From positions 62,001 through 126,000 of the forward strand of contig JAPEVC010000070.1 in the NCBI GenBank assembly GCA_027946555.1: DNA of 64,000 bases, in the 5' to 3' direction. This document shows, one piece after another, positions 49,859 to 61,918 of this stretch. Numbering within the stretch: position 1 is the stretch's first letter; every line of letters begins with the position of its first letter. The notes below the pieces were generated by a model. That model was not told the DNA's origin, ran no database searches, and saw only the letters and a list, made by a program, of their open reading frames with translations. The position numbers were made by a program, and so were the translations under genes. This DNA comes from Gnomoniopsis sp. IMI 355080 (lineage: Eukaryota > Ascomycota > Sordariomycetes > Diaporthales > Gnomoniaceae).

Positions 49859-50262
49859 CTGCCAAAAGACGCGCGCTGCAGCTGCTTGTCTCGAATTGTA
49901 CGTTCGATCGCATTGGGATGAGCGCGCCATCACTTCCCATCTTCAACTCAACATTGTCCATATCCTCCGTCTTGGGTCTGATACCTAGCCACCCAGCCAA
50001 ACGTGCCCGTATTAAGTTACCAGCCAGCTGAATATACCCTTGTTCCTGATCGCCCTTCGACCGTAGGAATTTGACTGGAGCTAGAGTCTGCCCGGCAATT
50101 CGGTAGTGCTCAAGGTCCTCTTCGCCTCCTATTTTGTTCTGGTCGCCGGGAACTACTTTACTTTTTCCAAACAAACGCTGCTTCCGACATCATATTGGCC
50201 TTCTCGAACGCGAAATCGGCAGGCTGTATGCCAACAGTGCCCATGCCGGGCCTCACTTCGAC

Positions 50263-53200
50263 ATGTTGCCCCCCGCCGCGAACGAAGAATCCGAGGATCT
50301 CGATCCGCCAGCAATGATGAGGACCCCTCCGCTTGCAGAGCCACAAATGCCCCAAAATGTCGCCCTCGGTTCAGCTCAATCTTCTCTTGAAGATGCGTCA
50401 GTACTGCCGCTTCGACGGGATAGCTCGAGCTCACAGGGCTCAGAAATACATGGCACACCGAAACAGCCATCGGTGGGGCACCGCTTCGTACGAGATTCGA
50501 CCAAAGCGTTGTCGGATAGTCCCATGCGGTTGCAGATGCCCATGCCCTACGTCACGCCTGGGCAGCTGGCCTTCTCTGCTATGCAATTCCTGCCAATGCC
50601 CGTGCTTGTGCTCAACAGCTTGAAAACCGTTGTTCTTGCCAATGAGGCGATGGGAAGACTACTGGGCTTGATTCCCGAATCGAACGATGGATCCAGCGAG
50701 GAATCATCCAGGCTGCTCGACCAACTCAATGGACAGACTTTGTCACAAATTGGTATCGACATGATGCAAAACGGCAGGCCTATATGGGTTGCTTGGGACG
50801 GTTTTTTTCAGTCTCTAGTAGACGATTTGAACGGCGCCCATGCCGAAGCAAGCAGAGTGCAACAGCTGCAATTGCTTCAAGCACACCATGAGCAGGGAGA
50901 CAGGACACCAACAACAGATCTTCCTGCTCCGGAAGACAAGAAACCCCCAGTACACTCTCAACACTCTCAACAGACCGTCATTGAAGTTGTTGTAACACGA
51001 AACGCCAGCATTCGAAAGTCGGCTTTCGACTACCGTGGGCCTGCAATCAAAAACACGGACACCCAGATTTTCGCAAAGATGATGATCAGCGTGTGGGAAA
51101 TCGCCGAGCATCAGACCTATTTCACCCTCACTTTTACCAATACCGAATCAGAATCACATCCGACTTCGAACCCGACTTCGCGGCGGAAACATGTCGCTCG
51201 CTCGAGCGCCCTCGAATCCGCAGAAAGGTCGACAATCGCGACTGCATCCAACCCTCCGTCCACTGCCTCCAGCCATGGCTCATCATCCTCGACATTCTAC
51301 CGCATTAGTCCCAGCTCCGTCTCCCTCTCTTCAAGTCCCTTCCCACCATTAGGACCACCTTTCAAATCGCTGCACAGCGCTCCTTCAGTGCTGCAGAAGA
51401 TGACAATAATTAAAGACTCTCTTCTCGACAACACGGAAACTCCCATCATTGCCATGTGGAGAGACTGCACTGTAGCATATCCCAACGCTGCGTGCCGCAA
51501 GTTGATGAACAAGGATCTCGCTGACAGCTCAAGCGAAGGCATCGACATGTTGTCCAATTGGTCATGTTACACAGATGACTTTAGCAGGGCCCTCGAGCAT
51601 GATGAATACCCCATTTCCATTCTGCTTAGGACACAGACGCCGTTTTCTGGAATGCGCGTCGGAGTCATTAACCGAGATGGACAGCGTCTCGTCCTCGACA
51701 TTTTGGCAGAGGCCATCCGCGATGATGAGACAGGTGAATTTTTGGCAGGCGTTGTCACATGTCGGGACGTCACAGGCATGGCCAAAGAGATTGATCAGAT
51801 GAAGGTGAGGGATCTGGAAAGGTTTAAAGTGATATGTAAGTGTCTAAAACTCGTTCCTATCGTTTCCATGAAGCATAAACATGAAACCGAGATGCTGACT
51901 TTATCTTTGCAGGCGATATTATCCCTCATTTGGTCTGGACGACTGATGAGAATGGCTCGTTGGACTTTTTTAATACTCGGTGGACGGAGTTCACCGGCAT
52001 GAGCCTTGAAGAATCACTGGGCATGTATAATTGGACGAGGTGTGTCCACCCGGACGACATGGCGGAGACTGGAAAGCGATGGGAACACAGTCTTCGAACC
52101 GGCGAGCCGTATAGTATCGAATATCGATTCCGGACGAAAGAAGGCCAGTATCGGTGGATGTTGGGTAGGGCCATGCCATTGCGGAACCCAGAAACCGGCA
52201 AGATTGAGAAGTGGTTCGGCACATGTACCGACGTACACTCCAGCATCGAAGCCAGACACGCCGCAAGAAGAACACGCCAGCAGCTTTTGAGCGTTATTGC
52301 GCATGCTCATGTCACAATCTTTACTGCAGACTGCAACCGGAAAATTACAATGTTGGAAGGGGCATTGATCGAGAACGCGGAAGTGAACGAGGTCTCAGGC
52401 AATTCCTGGTATCTTGGTGGCAACGTGGACGACGTGTTCAACCGCTTACATCCAGAGCTTCCGGAGGGACAACGACCAGATTTCTTATCCGCAATCGACG
52501 CAATTATCGATCAAAAAAGCGGTGATGTTGTTGTCGAACACAGCATAAGTAAGCTGCCACGCCCAGTATCTGACCCTTCAGCGTTCGACCCCTCTGATTC
52601 CAGTACACACTTACCGATTGGCCCGTACGCAGAAGATCGCCACTTTCGCACCCGCTTCCTACCAATGACGATCAGGCAAGGGAAGGGCGAGCTAAATACT
52701 CTGGAGAATCAAGTGGACAATGAACTCGAAGGCGTCATCGGCATTATCATGGATGTGACCGAGGTAAAGGCAAAGGAGGCTGTTCTTGAGGCACAGGCTA
52801 AGGAGAAACAACAACTGCTTGCAAATGAGGCCGCTGCAAAGGAAGCCAGCAGACTGAAGAGCCAATTTCTCGCTAATGTATGAGGATATCGTTTGGTGTA
52901 TTGAGGAATATGCGTTGCTGACCGCGTACAGATGTCTCATGAGATTCGCACACCGATCACAGGAGTCATAGGTGAGGATAATTGTTTTCCCCCAGTTTCT
53001 AGGAAGGGGGGAAATGATACTAACGTTCTGGACAGGTATGGCTGAATTGCTGCTGGATGTTGACCTCAATGAGGAGCAGCGAGAGTACGCTGAAAACATA
53101 TTTCGGTCGGGTAATGCCTTGTTGACGGTCATCAACGATATCCTTGACTTCTCCAAGGTCGAGTCTGGACGCTTGGATATCGAGGTATGATGTCTACGGC

Positions 53201-54964
53201 ACCATTCCCTGACTCAGCGTCGAAAGTGGAAATGCTAACCCCGCGCATTTAGGAGGTTCAATTTAGCATGTCTGTCATTGTGCAAGACGTTGCCAAAATG
53301 TTGAGCTTCGCTGCTCAGCGGAAAAACCTGGAATTCATTGCGGACATTGCCCCTGAGGTCAAAGACGATCTTGTTGTGCTTGGCGACCCTGGCCGGGTGA
53401 GGCAAATTATCACCAATCTTCTCACCAATAGTATCAAGTTCACCCACCAAGGCTTCGTCAAGCTATCAGTCACGAAAGAAAAGGACACAAACCACAATCT
53501 CGAGCTGCGGTTTGAAGTACAAGACACTGGTATCGGAATCGACACCGCGATAAGAAAGAGGCTCTTCCAGCCTTTCAGCCAGGGTGACGCGTCTACAGCA
53601 AGGAAGTTTGGTGGCACCGGCCTGGGATTGACCATTTGCAAAAGCCTTCTTGAGCTTATGCATGGCCGCATGACTCTGGACTCTGTCGTCAATCAAGGGA
53701 CTACGGCCACCTTCTGGCTGCCTTTCAACAAGCCGCATGACACACAGCCCTCAAACCTCGTTCAAATCGAAGGGCTGCCCAGCCGCCTGCAATCTGAGAT
53801 GAGCGTTTCATGCAACAGCTCTGAACTGGATGGACTCGGTACGCCACCCAATGGCGAGACTATGGCTGGCTCGCTCGAGAAGAACAAATCGGCCTCTCCC
53901 ACGAAGCTGCGGGCTTCCATGTTGGCAGACGAGCTGGAATTGCCCAAGAAAGACCGTTCCAAGATTCACGTGCTAGTTGTTGAGGATAATGCTATTAATC
54001 AGCAGATTGCGACGAAAACGATAAAGAAATTGGGTTTCAATGTCTCTGCATCTTGGAACGGTAGGGAGGCACTGGAGTATCTCATTGCGTCGAAAGAGGG
54101 TCGCAATCCAAAGCCGGATATTATCCTCATGGATGTACAGGTCAGTCCATTGCAGTGTGCCATTTTGCTTTTTCTCCCTCATTCGTGGTTCCTTTTGGTT
54201 TCGAAGGTTTTTTACTTGGTGTTCCAATGATACTAACACAAATGACCTTCTAGATGCCCATATGTGATGGCTACAAAGCAACACATCTGCTACGCCATCA
54301 TCTACCTTATAAAGCCTTCGTTCGCGATGTGCCTATTGTGGCAATGACAGCGTCCGCCATCCAAGGTGATAAGGAAAAGTGCAGGCGAGCTGGGATGGAT
54401 GATTACCTCGCCAAACCTGTGCAGTCAAAAACTCTAGAGAAGATGCTGGTACGATGGGCTCTGAACAAGCGGACCCTGCCGACTCCCGAACCGTCATCAG
54501 CCGCTTCGGATTGCTCAGCATCAAGTGACAACTGCACCAACTCTGGCATCCCCGGCGTAGGCATTGAGGAGCAGGAGCAGGCGACTCCCATGCCGCAGGC
54601 ACGACTCTCGCCGTTCGGTGGGGCCGAAGCCGAAGCCGAAGACGCGCGGAGTACTCTGCTCACGCCACGACCCAAGCTCTCGCCGATGTCGTCACAATCC
54701 TTCTTCCACTCGCACGCACCCATAGATCCATCGTCACCGGCCGTGCCGCAGATTCGTCGGGTCGAGACGGACGAGCTGGCGCAGCAAAGCAGAGACGACA
54801 AGTTAATTGATGCGGCGGGTGGTGGAGCGTCAGGTGTTTCACCGCTGGTGCACACGCCGATGATCGAGAAGGGAGAGGCCTTGACACAGGCGAATGTAGA
54901 GAAGTTTCAGCGGGAGGAAAGTCAGCGGGAGGAAAGAATGCGGAGGAAGTCTTCGACGGATTAG
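50263..54964 (+). CDS. Hybrid sensor histidine kinase with multiple PAS domains
   Basis: This is a two-component signalling kinase that would pass phosphate through an HPt protein. Exons are 50263-51835, 51913-52877, 52932-52971, 53036-53184, 53253-54140 and 54254-54964, giving 1441 residues. PAS-like regions are at about 103-140 and onward, 395-520, and 524-640, the last with a clear PAC motif YRFRTKEGQYRWMLGRAMP. A coiled stretch precedes the H-box MSHEIRTPITGVIG (H849), which sits on a 40-bp microexon. HATPase motifs are NLLTNSIKFT, DTGIGID and GGTGLGLTI. The receiver domain has VVEDNAINQQ, phospho-acceptor D1203 in ILMDVQMPICDGY, and the lysine in DDYLAKPV. The C-terminal 150 residues are disordered. 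No membrane helix is seen, so it is probably cytosolic. I chose the first ATG in frame. I cannot assign the fungal kinase group. Confidence 0.96.
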
Positions 54965-56170
54965 CTGGGCTTGCGGCCTTGCATTGTACAACAAAAGACC
55001 TTGCTTCTTCCCTGGCGGTAATTTGGCAGCATGGCGTTGGTGGTGAACTGTCCGTGTTGATTTTTGTTGTGGTTGCATGGAGTTTAGGGTGGTTGGCGGT
55101 TGGATCTACGCAAATTCACTTCCGCTTTTGCATTGTGACAAGGAAGAGTGATCGATGGCGTTCTGGAATTTCGAGTTGAGGCTGGGAGCATAGGATACCC
55201 GATGCCCTTCCCCCTTGTGGGCAAAAGAATTCAGAATATGGCTTTCCAATGTGTTGGTAGACAGGAGGCAAGATGTGAAAAGCTACCTTTGTCCACTTAG
55301 CAACGGTGTGCAAGGTCTCAAATGCGAATATGGGGCCTCAAAAAGCATTACTGGAGCAAATGTATTGTTTACTACGCTTAGAAGAGAAGCTTCTTCATTA
55401 GCAGACTTTTCATATTCGGCAAGAACTTTGTGGAAAACTCAGAAAAAGGGCTGCAGCAAGCCAAGGGCCAAGGATGTCACGATACTTCTTCTCAGCCCTA
55501 CAATCACATGCGAAAGATACTTTGTACCTCGTAACTCGGACCTGGCTTTGACCAAGTGCCAGGCTATGTGGAGAAGTACCTTTAGCCATTACACAGGGAA
55601 GGGGAAGAGAATAACTATCTCGGGCTATCGTTATATAATTCAAAACCTAAGAATACCAAAGTACCGCCATTGGAAGAACACCAGGTGTTACCGAAGAAAG
55701 TTATAATAGCACGCCACCCGTGTGCATACATATTTCATCCACTCAAATACCATGTCACAATCCTTGGCCACCGACGGAGTATTCAAAGGCCTTTCGAGGA
55801 TCATCTCATGTGGCATGCAGATGGCTCTGTTTGAATCAGCTCACCTAAGGTTCCGAATGAACCGAGCGCGTCCTTGCGTTGCAGGATCACTCGCATAGTT
55901 TACGCCTTGGGGAAGGAGAGTGAGTTGTCGTATGACGACGCTTACGCCACAGGCGGTACTATGCAGACTACTCCTCACCACTCTGCATTCCATCCAGGCA
56001 CGCTCACTTTCCCCTCAGTGTAAGTCAAAAGTCAGATCACTTCTTACACAATTTTGTGAGCTTCAGGATATATTGAAGTCCAGGTGTATGGCATGCGCTG
56101 TAGGCATTGAGAGCAACAGAATCGGAACACGCTGAGCCGGGACAAGTGTCTCCCGTCGTATCACTCGATC
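54965..56170. other. Intergenic region kinase / DUF5519 gene
   Basis: No gene is supported. The open frame at 55215-55706 (+) has biased Lys/Arg/Tyr composition from AT-rich sequence and no domain. Confidence 0.55.
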
Positions 56171-57022
56171 ATGGCATCCAACAGTCTCTCATCGCTACGC
56201 TCTCAACTCCACCGTCTCTCGCAAGACCTACCTTTAAAGCTCCGACAAACTTCCAATGCCAGGGCCGCCGCACTCATTGTAACAGTTCTGGGCGTCTCCA
56301 TTCCGGCCCTCTCTTATGCCATCTCCAGCTACCGCGGCTATCTCGCGCTAGGTCGTGGCGGTATTCCATACAACGTCTTTGGATGGGCGGTGCAAGGTCT
56401 CCTCCAGATTGTGGCCAAATGGGACACGCGCGACCCATCTCCCTTTACCAAGCCCAAGAACCGCAAAGCAACCGAGCCTCACGGCAGCAAGACCTTCTTT
56501 GCCAGCCCCATTCCGGAACGCGCCGGTGGCCGCCCGACCGTTCCGGGATACGTTGCGCCGCAGCGCCAGACCACGCAGCAGCCCGCGGATGTGGAGGTCA
56601 TGAGCAAACGAATGAGGGCTTACCTGGACGACCTGCTCATCAACAACACAGGCGTTCTGGTTCTCGAGCCATCCAAGCTGGAGGGTGTTGGAACGCCAGC
56701 AGTATTCCTCGATACGTCGTCAGGGACGACGGAGCTGCCAGGGTTTATGCGCGGTCTGAAGGGCGAGACGGCGCATATACACCCCGAATGTAGCTCTCAC
56801 GTCACCCTGAGCATGGCGGATGCGGAGGAGGTCGTGCGGAAGGGCTGGGCGGAGCGGCATCGGCTGAGTGGAGTGGGACTGTCGCCGTTGCCGTGGAGCT
56901 ACATGTTAGTCTATGCGCCAAGGAATGACGAGGAGTTTGAGGTGTGGAAGGGGATTATGAAGGCAGGCCTGAGGTTTGTCTGTGTCGGAGCCGGGAGAGA
57001 GCTGGTCACGGACGGCGTGTAA
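56171..57022 (+). CDS. DUF5519 (luciferase-domain) family protein
   Basis: This is a single-exon gene for 283 residues of unknown biochemical role. One hydrophobic segment near residues 33-52 (AAALIVTVLGVSIPALSYAI) suggests an N-terminal membrane anchor. The C-terminal domain contains LPGFMRGLKGETAHIHPECSS, MADAEEVVRKGWAERHRLSG and PWSYMLVYAPRN, which I recognise as the DUF5519 or luciferase-domain family of ascomycetes and some bacteria. The His and Glu in AHIHPECSSH are strongly conserved in what I remember of the family. Despite the family label, light production is not implied. The start at 56171 has a good context and is preceded by stop codons. It ends TAA at 57022. Confidence 0.85.
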   Translation: MASNSLSSLRSQLHRLSQDLPLKLRQTSNARAAALIVTVLGVSIPALSYAISSYRGYLALGRGGIPYNVFGWAVQGLLQIVAKWDTRDPSPFTKPKNRKATEPHGSKTFFASPIPERAGGRPTVPGYVAPQRQTTQQPADVEVMSKRMRAYLDDLLINNTGVLVLEPSKLEGVGTPAVFLDTSSGTTELPGFMRGLKGETAHIHPECSSHVTLSMADAEEVVRKGWAERHRLSGVGLSPLPWSYMLVYAPRNDEEFEVWKGIMKAGLRFVCVGAGRELVTDGV

Positions 57023-57467
57023 CGGGAGCCGGCACATTCGACGACGGGGTGAGATGGGTGGCTACGGAAATTGATGACCATGTCGAACATGCTTGTTTCA
57101 TTCAAGAGAACATCACCGGTTTTGAGGATTGATATCATACGAAGTCTTACTCAACTTTCTGAAGGAAATACAGGCGATGATGAACAGCGTGACCGCTAGA
57201 TCATACGGGAATCCAAGTTGGCAACATCCGCACCACACTCGAATTTGAACACACGACCAAACGCCTCCAAATGGCAGCAAGCCCACACAAACATGTCCAT
57301 GATAAGGAAACCTCCATGATTGCTGTGACTTTTCCTCATGGTATTGTACATTTCCTATCGGAATCTTGACCCGGCTGTGGTGGGTCCGGGAGCCGCGGGA
57401 GGACCCACTCCACCACGATCCCTAATATCAACTGCAGAAATTTTCACGAAAACATCCAAATGCATCT
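57023..57467. other. Intergenic region before tRNA-Leu
   Basis: A GC-rich inverted pair GGTCC/GGACC lies near 57383-57405 (GTGGGTCC ... GGACCCAC), an 8-bp stem around GGGAGCCGCGGGA. Otherwise it is plain flank sequence. Confidence 0.6.
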
Positions 57468-57564
57468 GGTCGGATGGCCGAGCGGTTATGGCGCCAGGTT
57501 AAGGTCACCTTAACAGTGTTTCCTGGTGGAGCAATCCTCGTGGGTTCGAATCCCACTCCGATCA
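57468..57564 (+). tRNA. tRNA-Leu(AAG) with 16-bp intron
   Basis: The acceptor stem GGTCGGA pairs with TCCGATC (57557-57563), followed by discriminator A. The D arm is TGGCCGAGCGGTTATGGC. The anticodon stem CCAGG pairs with CCTGG. The anticodon AAG is at 57501-57503. The intron is 57505-57520 and contains CCTTAA, which pairs with the TTAAGG of the anticodon loop as in canonical eukaryotic pre-tRNAs. A long variable arm (TGGAGCAATCCTC) and T arm GTGGG-TTCGAAT-CCCAC fit a class II leucine tRNA. Confidence 0.97.
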
Positions 57565-57708
57565 CTTCATTTTTTGCGCTTTTGGTGTCCTTCTATTTTG
57601 CGAAGCTGGGTGGATATCATGGCGAAGTTGGGTATCGTGGCCAACAAGCGACAAGAAGAATGAAATACGCTGGCGGGTCTCCAAATTCATGCACGTCCAT
57701 CGAGCGAT

Positions 57709-59059
57709 CTAGATCCTGGCCCGGGCTTCTCTAATGTATTTTTTCGCCTGCTCGGATGTTAATCTTGGTCTGGATACGCTGTCAGCTGGAGTGGTGAACA
57801 GGGCCAGTACTTACCGCTGCAATAGCATTATAATCAAGACTCCATTTAGTAAAACGGCCAGTGGTGAACTTGGCATTCATATCCGCTTCGATCCCTTTCA
57901 AGCTCTTGATGTTCCTTCTCTCGAGATTGTCCAAGGGGGTAGGTGGATGTCCACAGAACATGTCCGTGTTTGCTCTCGAGTACGCCTTGATCCTCTCTGC
58001 TCGAGGCTTACAGATGGCCTGCCAGTCTGTTGCAATCTGCGGGATCTGCTTGACCAAGTCCTTATCTGTGAGGCCTTGCCAACTGATCAAGGAGTCCAGC
58101 ACTGCAACGTCCTCGATTATTGTCGTGTACCCCAAAGCAGCACTAGGGTGCATTGCGTGCGCAGAGTCGCCCAACAGCAAGACACGACCTGCTTTGCTCG
58201 TCCATCGTGGGAGATCGGGTAGCTCGGCAAGTTTCCATCGATCGCAGGACTTGGCCGCTGCTAGAATCTGCACCAGCTCACTGCAATCGTCCTTGTAAAA
58301 GTTTCTTACAAATTCGATGTCGCCTTTCTCATCCCAAAGAGCCTTGCCATCCACCTCTGATATCACCCCAAACAGCGCATCCACCTGTCTGAACTTGCTG
58401 TGAAATCTTGTGACGGTGTAGCCACCTGAACCCATCCATATGTTGATATTGTTGCCTTCCATCAGCCGCTTTGTACCGGGACGTCCCACGAGCTCCGCCT
58501 CATCAACGATGACTCCGTAGAAGTTGAAGTCGCTGATGATAGGATCATGGGCGCCATTCAGGTCTGACAAGATTTGGCTCCGGATTCTGGACCTGACGCC
58601 GTCCGCAGCAAGGACCAGGTCGGCCTCCATTGTCGTCCCGTCTGCCATTTTCACCACCGCTCGCTCCGCATCATCGTCCACCGCCGCAACCACCTGTCCA
58701 AAGTGGAATTTCGCCCCAACCTCTTGACACTTTTTGTGCAAAACCTTCATGACATCCTGCCTCATCAGCCCCCAGTCGGGAACGTCGCTCGCATCTGTCA
58801 CGATATTTCGCATCATCACGTCGCCTGTGGCCCGGCTCCGAAGGAGGGTGTGAGGGGTCTCGCTCGCAATGGCCTCAAAATCTGGCGCGAGTCCCCAAGA
58901 TACCATGGCTCGGCTACCTCCTGCGCGAACATTGATCGCCCCTCCCTTGGGCACCAAAGTGCTGCTGCGCTCCAGGACCTCGACGTCGTGGCCGGATTTT
59001 GCCAGACGGAACGCCGCGGTAAGGCCGCCAAGACCGGCTCCAACGATTATGATTTTCAT
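57709..59059 (-). CDS. FAD-dependent monooxygenase, salicylate hydroxylase-like
   Basis: This is a class A flavoprotein hydroxylase. Exons are 59059-57815 and 57747-57709, giving 427 residues. The Rossmann motif GAGLGG is at 7-12, the DG motif in AADGVRSRIR at 151-160, and the second FAD motif in GRVLLLGDSAHAMHPSAALGYTTIIED (GD at 297-298). The LGYTTIIED part is the usual LGQGanqaieD of salicylate hydroxylases in altered form. The last exon is only 39 bp and codes AKKYIREARARI plus stop. It is supported by GTAAGT, an ATTAAC branch and CAG, and gives a more typical tail than reading on to 57782. The gene ends about 145 bp from tRNA-Leu. It is not obviously linked to the isocyanide locus, 20 kb away. 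Confidence 0.93.
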
Positions 59060-59756
59060 GGCGAAATGGGATGTTGAAAGCTATGATTACTCGAAACTTC
59101 GACCCTGATGACCAGCTGTTGAAAGAAACATCAGCAGATGTAATAAAGAACAGACGTGCAGTGACATACGACGAGTTCAATCCGGTAATAATCAACAAAA
59201 TGGTGCCACTTTATCACAAATGCTGGTATGTACCTAGGTAAAGCACAGGGGGTTGCATAACACTGGCTACAATTAGCTAGCCTCCTCATGGGGGGCCTTC
59301 ACAGTGCCGAGGCTTGTCCGGCCTCAATTCACCCACTCAACCTCTACAGCTCAGTGACCTTTGAACGTTGCCTCGCCAAACGTATTGCCGATATAATCGC
59401 CTTCTGCGTGTAAATATTCCCGATCCCCTCAAGCGTAGTCGTTCTACAAACACTTTCCCACACATTGCTATCTAAATAGATGTTAGGTGTTTCTGATTAT
59501 ACATCAAACGGAGCAATACGTGCCAAGTTTGTCGTCTTGTCTAGTCGCTAAGTAAAGATATAGGATCGGTACTGAAGTATGGTGATGGTAAGTAATGTGT
59601 CCAAATGTCACAGTGCTCACTAATGTAATAAAGGTTCAAATAAAAGTATTCAGTATCGTTTGTATGGTTTTATCGTGTAGAGGAAAGAGTCCATCTACGA
59701 GTTCAAGACCAAACAGTCAGTTCTGTGTGGTCTAACTGGTGCTAGGCCAGTTTGGG
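59060..59756. other. Upstream region of the FAD monooxygenase
   Basis: This region holds an exact TACCTAGGTA at 59231-59240. No gene is seen. Confidence 0.6.
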
Positions 59757-60258
59757 TCAGTGAATGGCTTCACGCCCCATTTGGCCACTACAAATATACT
59801 GCGTGTTCTCAACAAGATTCGAGTCACCAGTTCTCGGAGCCGTAGTCACAGCACAATAACCTACTCTCTCTTGAATCCTATCCACTTCGAGTTTCACTAC
59901 TGCCCACCGCACCGGCAATGGATAGCCTTCCTTCTGGTCTCCTTTCAATACCTGGCACGCAGCTCTGATGGCTCGACTGTTGGTTCCCACAAGAGGCACA
60001 CTCCCAGGATATTTACGGAAATTGATGGCCACAATAGCCAAGACAAGAACGAGGCCAACAAGCAAAACTGTGAAGTGAGAGAGACGAGCTTCAAATCAGC
60101 GGGATCCTCACAGAAGGAACGAGCCCCAAAGTGTCAGATCGCCCAGCTGGCTGGTTCGGTATTGTGCCACAATCACTGTCGTAATTAATTCCGAACACGC
60201 CATCGCTTGGGTATCTGGACACTGCGAAGACCGTCAAGGCGATATACAAGCCAGTACT
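59757..60258 (-). pseudogene. Probable relic of a polytopic membrane protein (DUF6536-like ends)
   Basis: The minus-strand frame 60065-59757, extended to about 60073, reads a hydrophobic helix (LLVGLVLVLAIVAINFRKYPG) followed by PLVGTNSRAIRAAC, PVRWAVV and VGYCAVTT. From memory this is the order of the C-terminal tail of fungal DUF6536 membrane proteins (helix, then PLAGSCSAAISAACH, kWGV, GHCSF). Just upstream, about 60258-60090 reads a helix and then VSRYPSDGVFGINYDSDCGTI, reminiscent of the N-terminal part of the same family. The central several hundred residues are missing and the two pieces are interrupted by stops. It could be a deletion derivative, or a real small gene whose exons I have not resolved. 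Confidence 0.3.
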
Positions 60259-61918
60259 GTAAGATCAGGATGACCTGGGCTGCGAGGACATGGTTCCTGC
60301 TTGAGGAAGGAATTCCACAATAACGAGCCCTTCACGCTTGTTGACGTTTGGAAGCCACTGAGAGGGCTCCTTAGTGCTGGAAAAACGGCGAGCTATTACA
60401 ACGAGGCCAAGATGTGTGCGGACGGACGTTGTGCTCGCGATTTGCGTTGCGTTGGTTGTACTTGGTGCATTCGTTGCCATTGCGGCCTGAAGATGTCCCA
60501 GCTGTCGCTAATGCTAGCAGCGTATTTGGTGTTCATCAGAAATGTTCGAAAATGACGACGTAATAGAATTCCGGCTGAAGACGAGATGAACTAAGTGCGC
60601 CGTCGCAGTACCAAGAGTGAAGCTGGTTTATGACCAGATATAGTACTAATGGACATTCCCACGAGCAACATGCCACCATTTACCTCCGCACCCGGGTCCA
60701 CGACTGGATTTTTTTTTTAATTCACCAACATGCGTATCTAATCGTGTGGCATATCTTCTATGGTATAAACTATTGGTGGTATATCGAGTGAACTCCGGTA
60801 GCTGATTAGACGTAAGAAATGAGATTCCAGAGACACGACGCTCAATCGCGTCCCACAATGAAGGGACGGAAGTGTCCATCCTGCCGCTCGTTTGAGTGCC
60901 TGAATGAATGTTAAATTCAGGATATCAAGCAATCGGCAAAAAGTGGATTCTTGACTATGTGGGAGGCAAGGCAAGCCGAAAGATCGGGTACCATCCACGG
61001 CTCCCCGGCGCCCATGTCCTCATACATATCCGACTTGTACAAAACGGAGCACAAATATCGTACAAGAATGTGATCACAACCGGTATTCATGCACAAATCG
61101 AATGGTGTGTGGCTCAACGGCCCACGTGAGGTTGCCCACCTGGAATATGGTATAGCCTGCTGATCTTGACAAGCTTGATTCAGACACAATCCGGAGACTG
61201 AGCAGGCGTGGAAAGGTGACTAAATGTCGACCTTTCTACCCGTAAGGTATTGTACCCTTCCCGTTGGGCACTTTCATAAGGCTCCGAGGCTGTTCCCTTT
61301 TCGATAATCGGCATCCTGCTTTCAGGTCGTCGTAAGACAAGCTTCAGCCATGTCACATACACATCAGCTGGGTCAGCAGCAGTGGCCTTATCCAGGACCT
61401 CAAGTGTATAACAGGAAGAAAACAGTATATCAGATGATGCAGCAGGAGGCAACATGCGTAATGCGAGGCTTGGGATACCATTTACAGGGTATATCTGAAT
61501 CCCGGGCTATACCACCTTCTCGATTGGTGACATTGCCTTACATGTATCACGGCCAAATAGGTCCTATTTTGAGAAATTTCATGTACAATATATCGTACAA
61601 GGTGGGTTTTGCGTTGATCGTAGATCCCCTTGAGGCTTAAATTCACGTTATGATGAAGTCTTCCCCGAGGATCGCGGCCCGAAGCTTCCCAAGGGTTCCG
61701 TCCCCAACTCACAGGATCGGCATCGGCACTTTCGGATAGGACTTAGATATTCCACCATATATAATAATGATTCGTCAACCCGATCTAGGGTGTTGACTTG
61801 CGCCGAGGTGTGAAATAGCGTGTTCGGTACCACGTCTCATGACAACCGAATGGCATTGGAGCATTTATAGGCAGTGAGTTGTACTAATATCAAAGACTTT
61901 CCCAATGCCTTCACAACC
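60259..61918. other. 1.7-kb region of unresolved coding potential
   Basis: Several minus-strand frames look partly protein-like (61455-61180 starting MLPPAASSDIL; 60879-60646 starting MDTSVPSLWDAIERR), but I could not join them with good splice sites into one frame and I recognise no domain. They may be further exons or decayed pieces of the membrane protein noted at 59757-60258. A run of 10 T lies at 60710-60719. Confidence 0.35.

Larger units (their letters stand above)
47781..50262. other. 2.5-kb region upstream of the hybrid kinase
   Basis: No gene is supported. The minus-strand open frame at 48394-48984 is low complexity (a GDGGDGGDGGD run from CGCC repeats at 48470-48500). A (CAGC)n microsatellite is at 49321-49343 and a CT tract at 49831-49858. 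The last 600 bp are pyrimidine-rich and probably contain the promoter and a long 5' leader of the kinase, with several upstream ATGs. Confidence 0.5.

Noticed and set aside
55215..55706. Plus-strand open frame of 163 codons between kinase and DUF5519 gene
   Set aside because: AT-rich intergenic composition, no recognisable motif.
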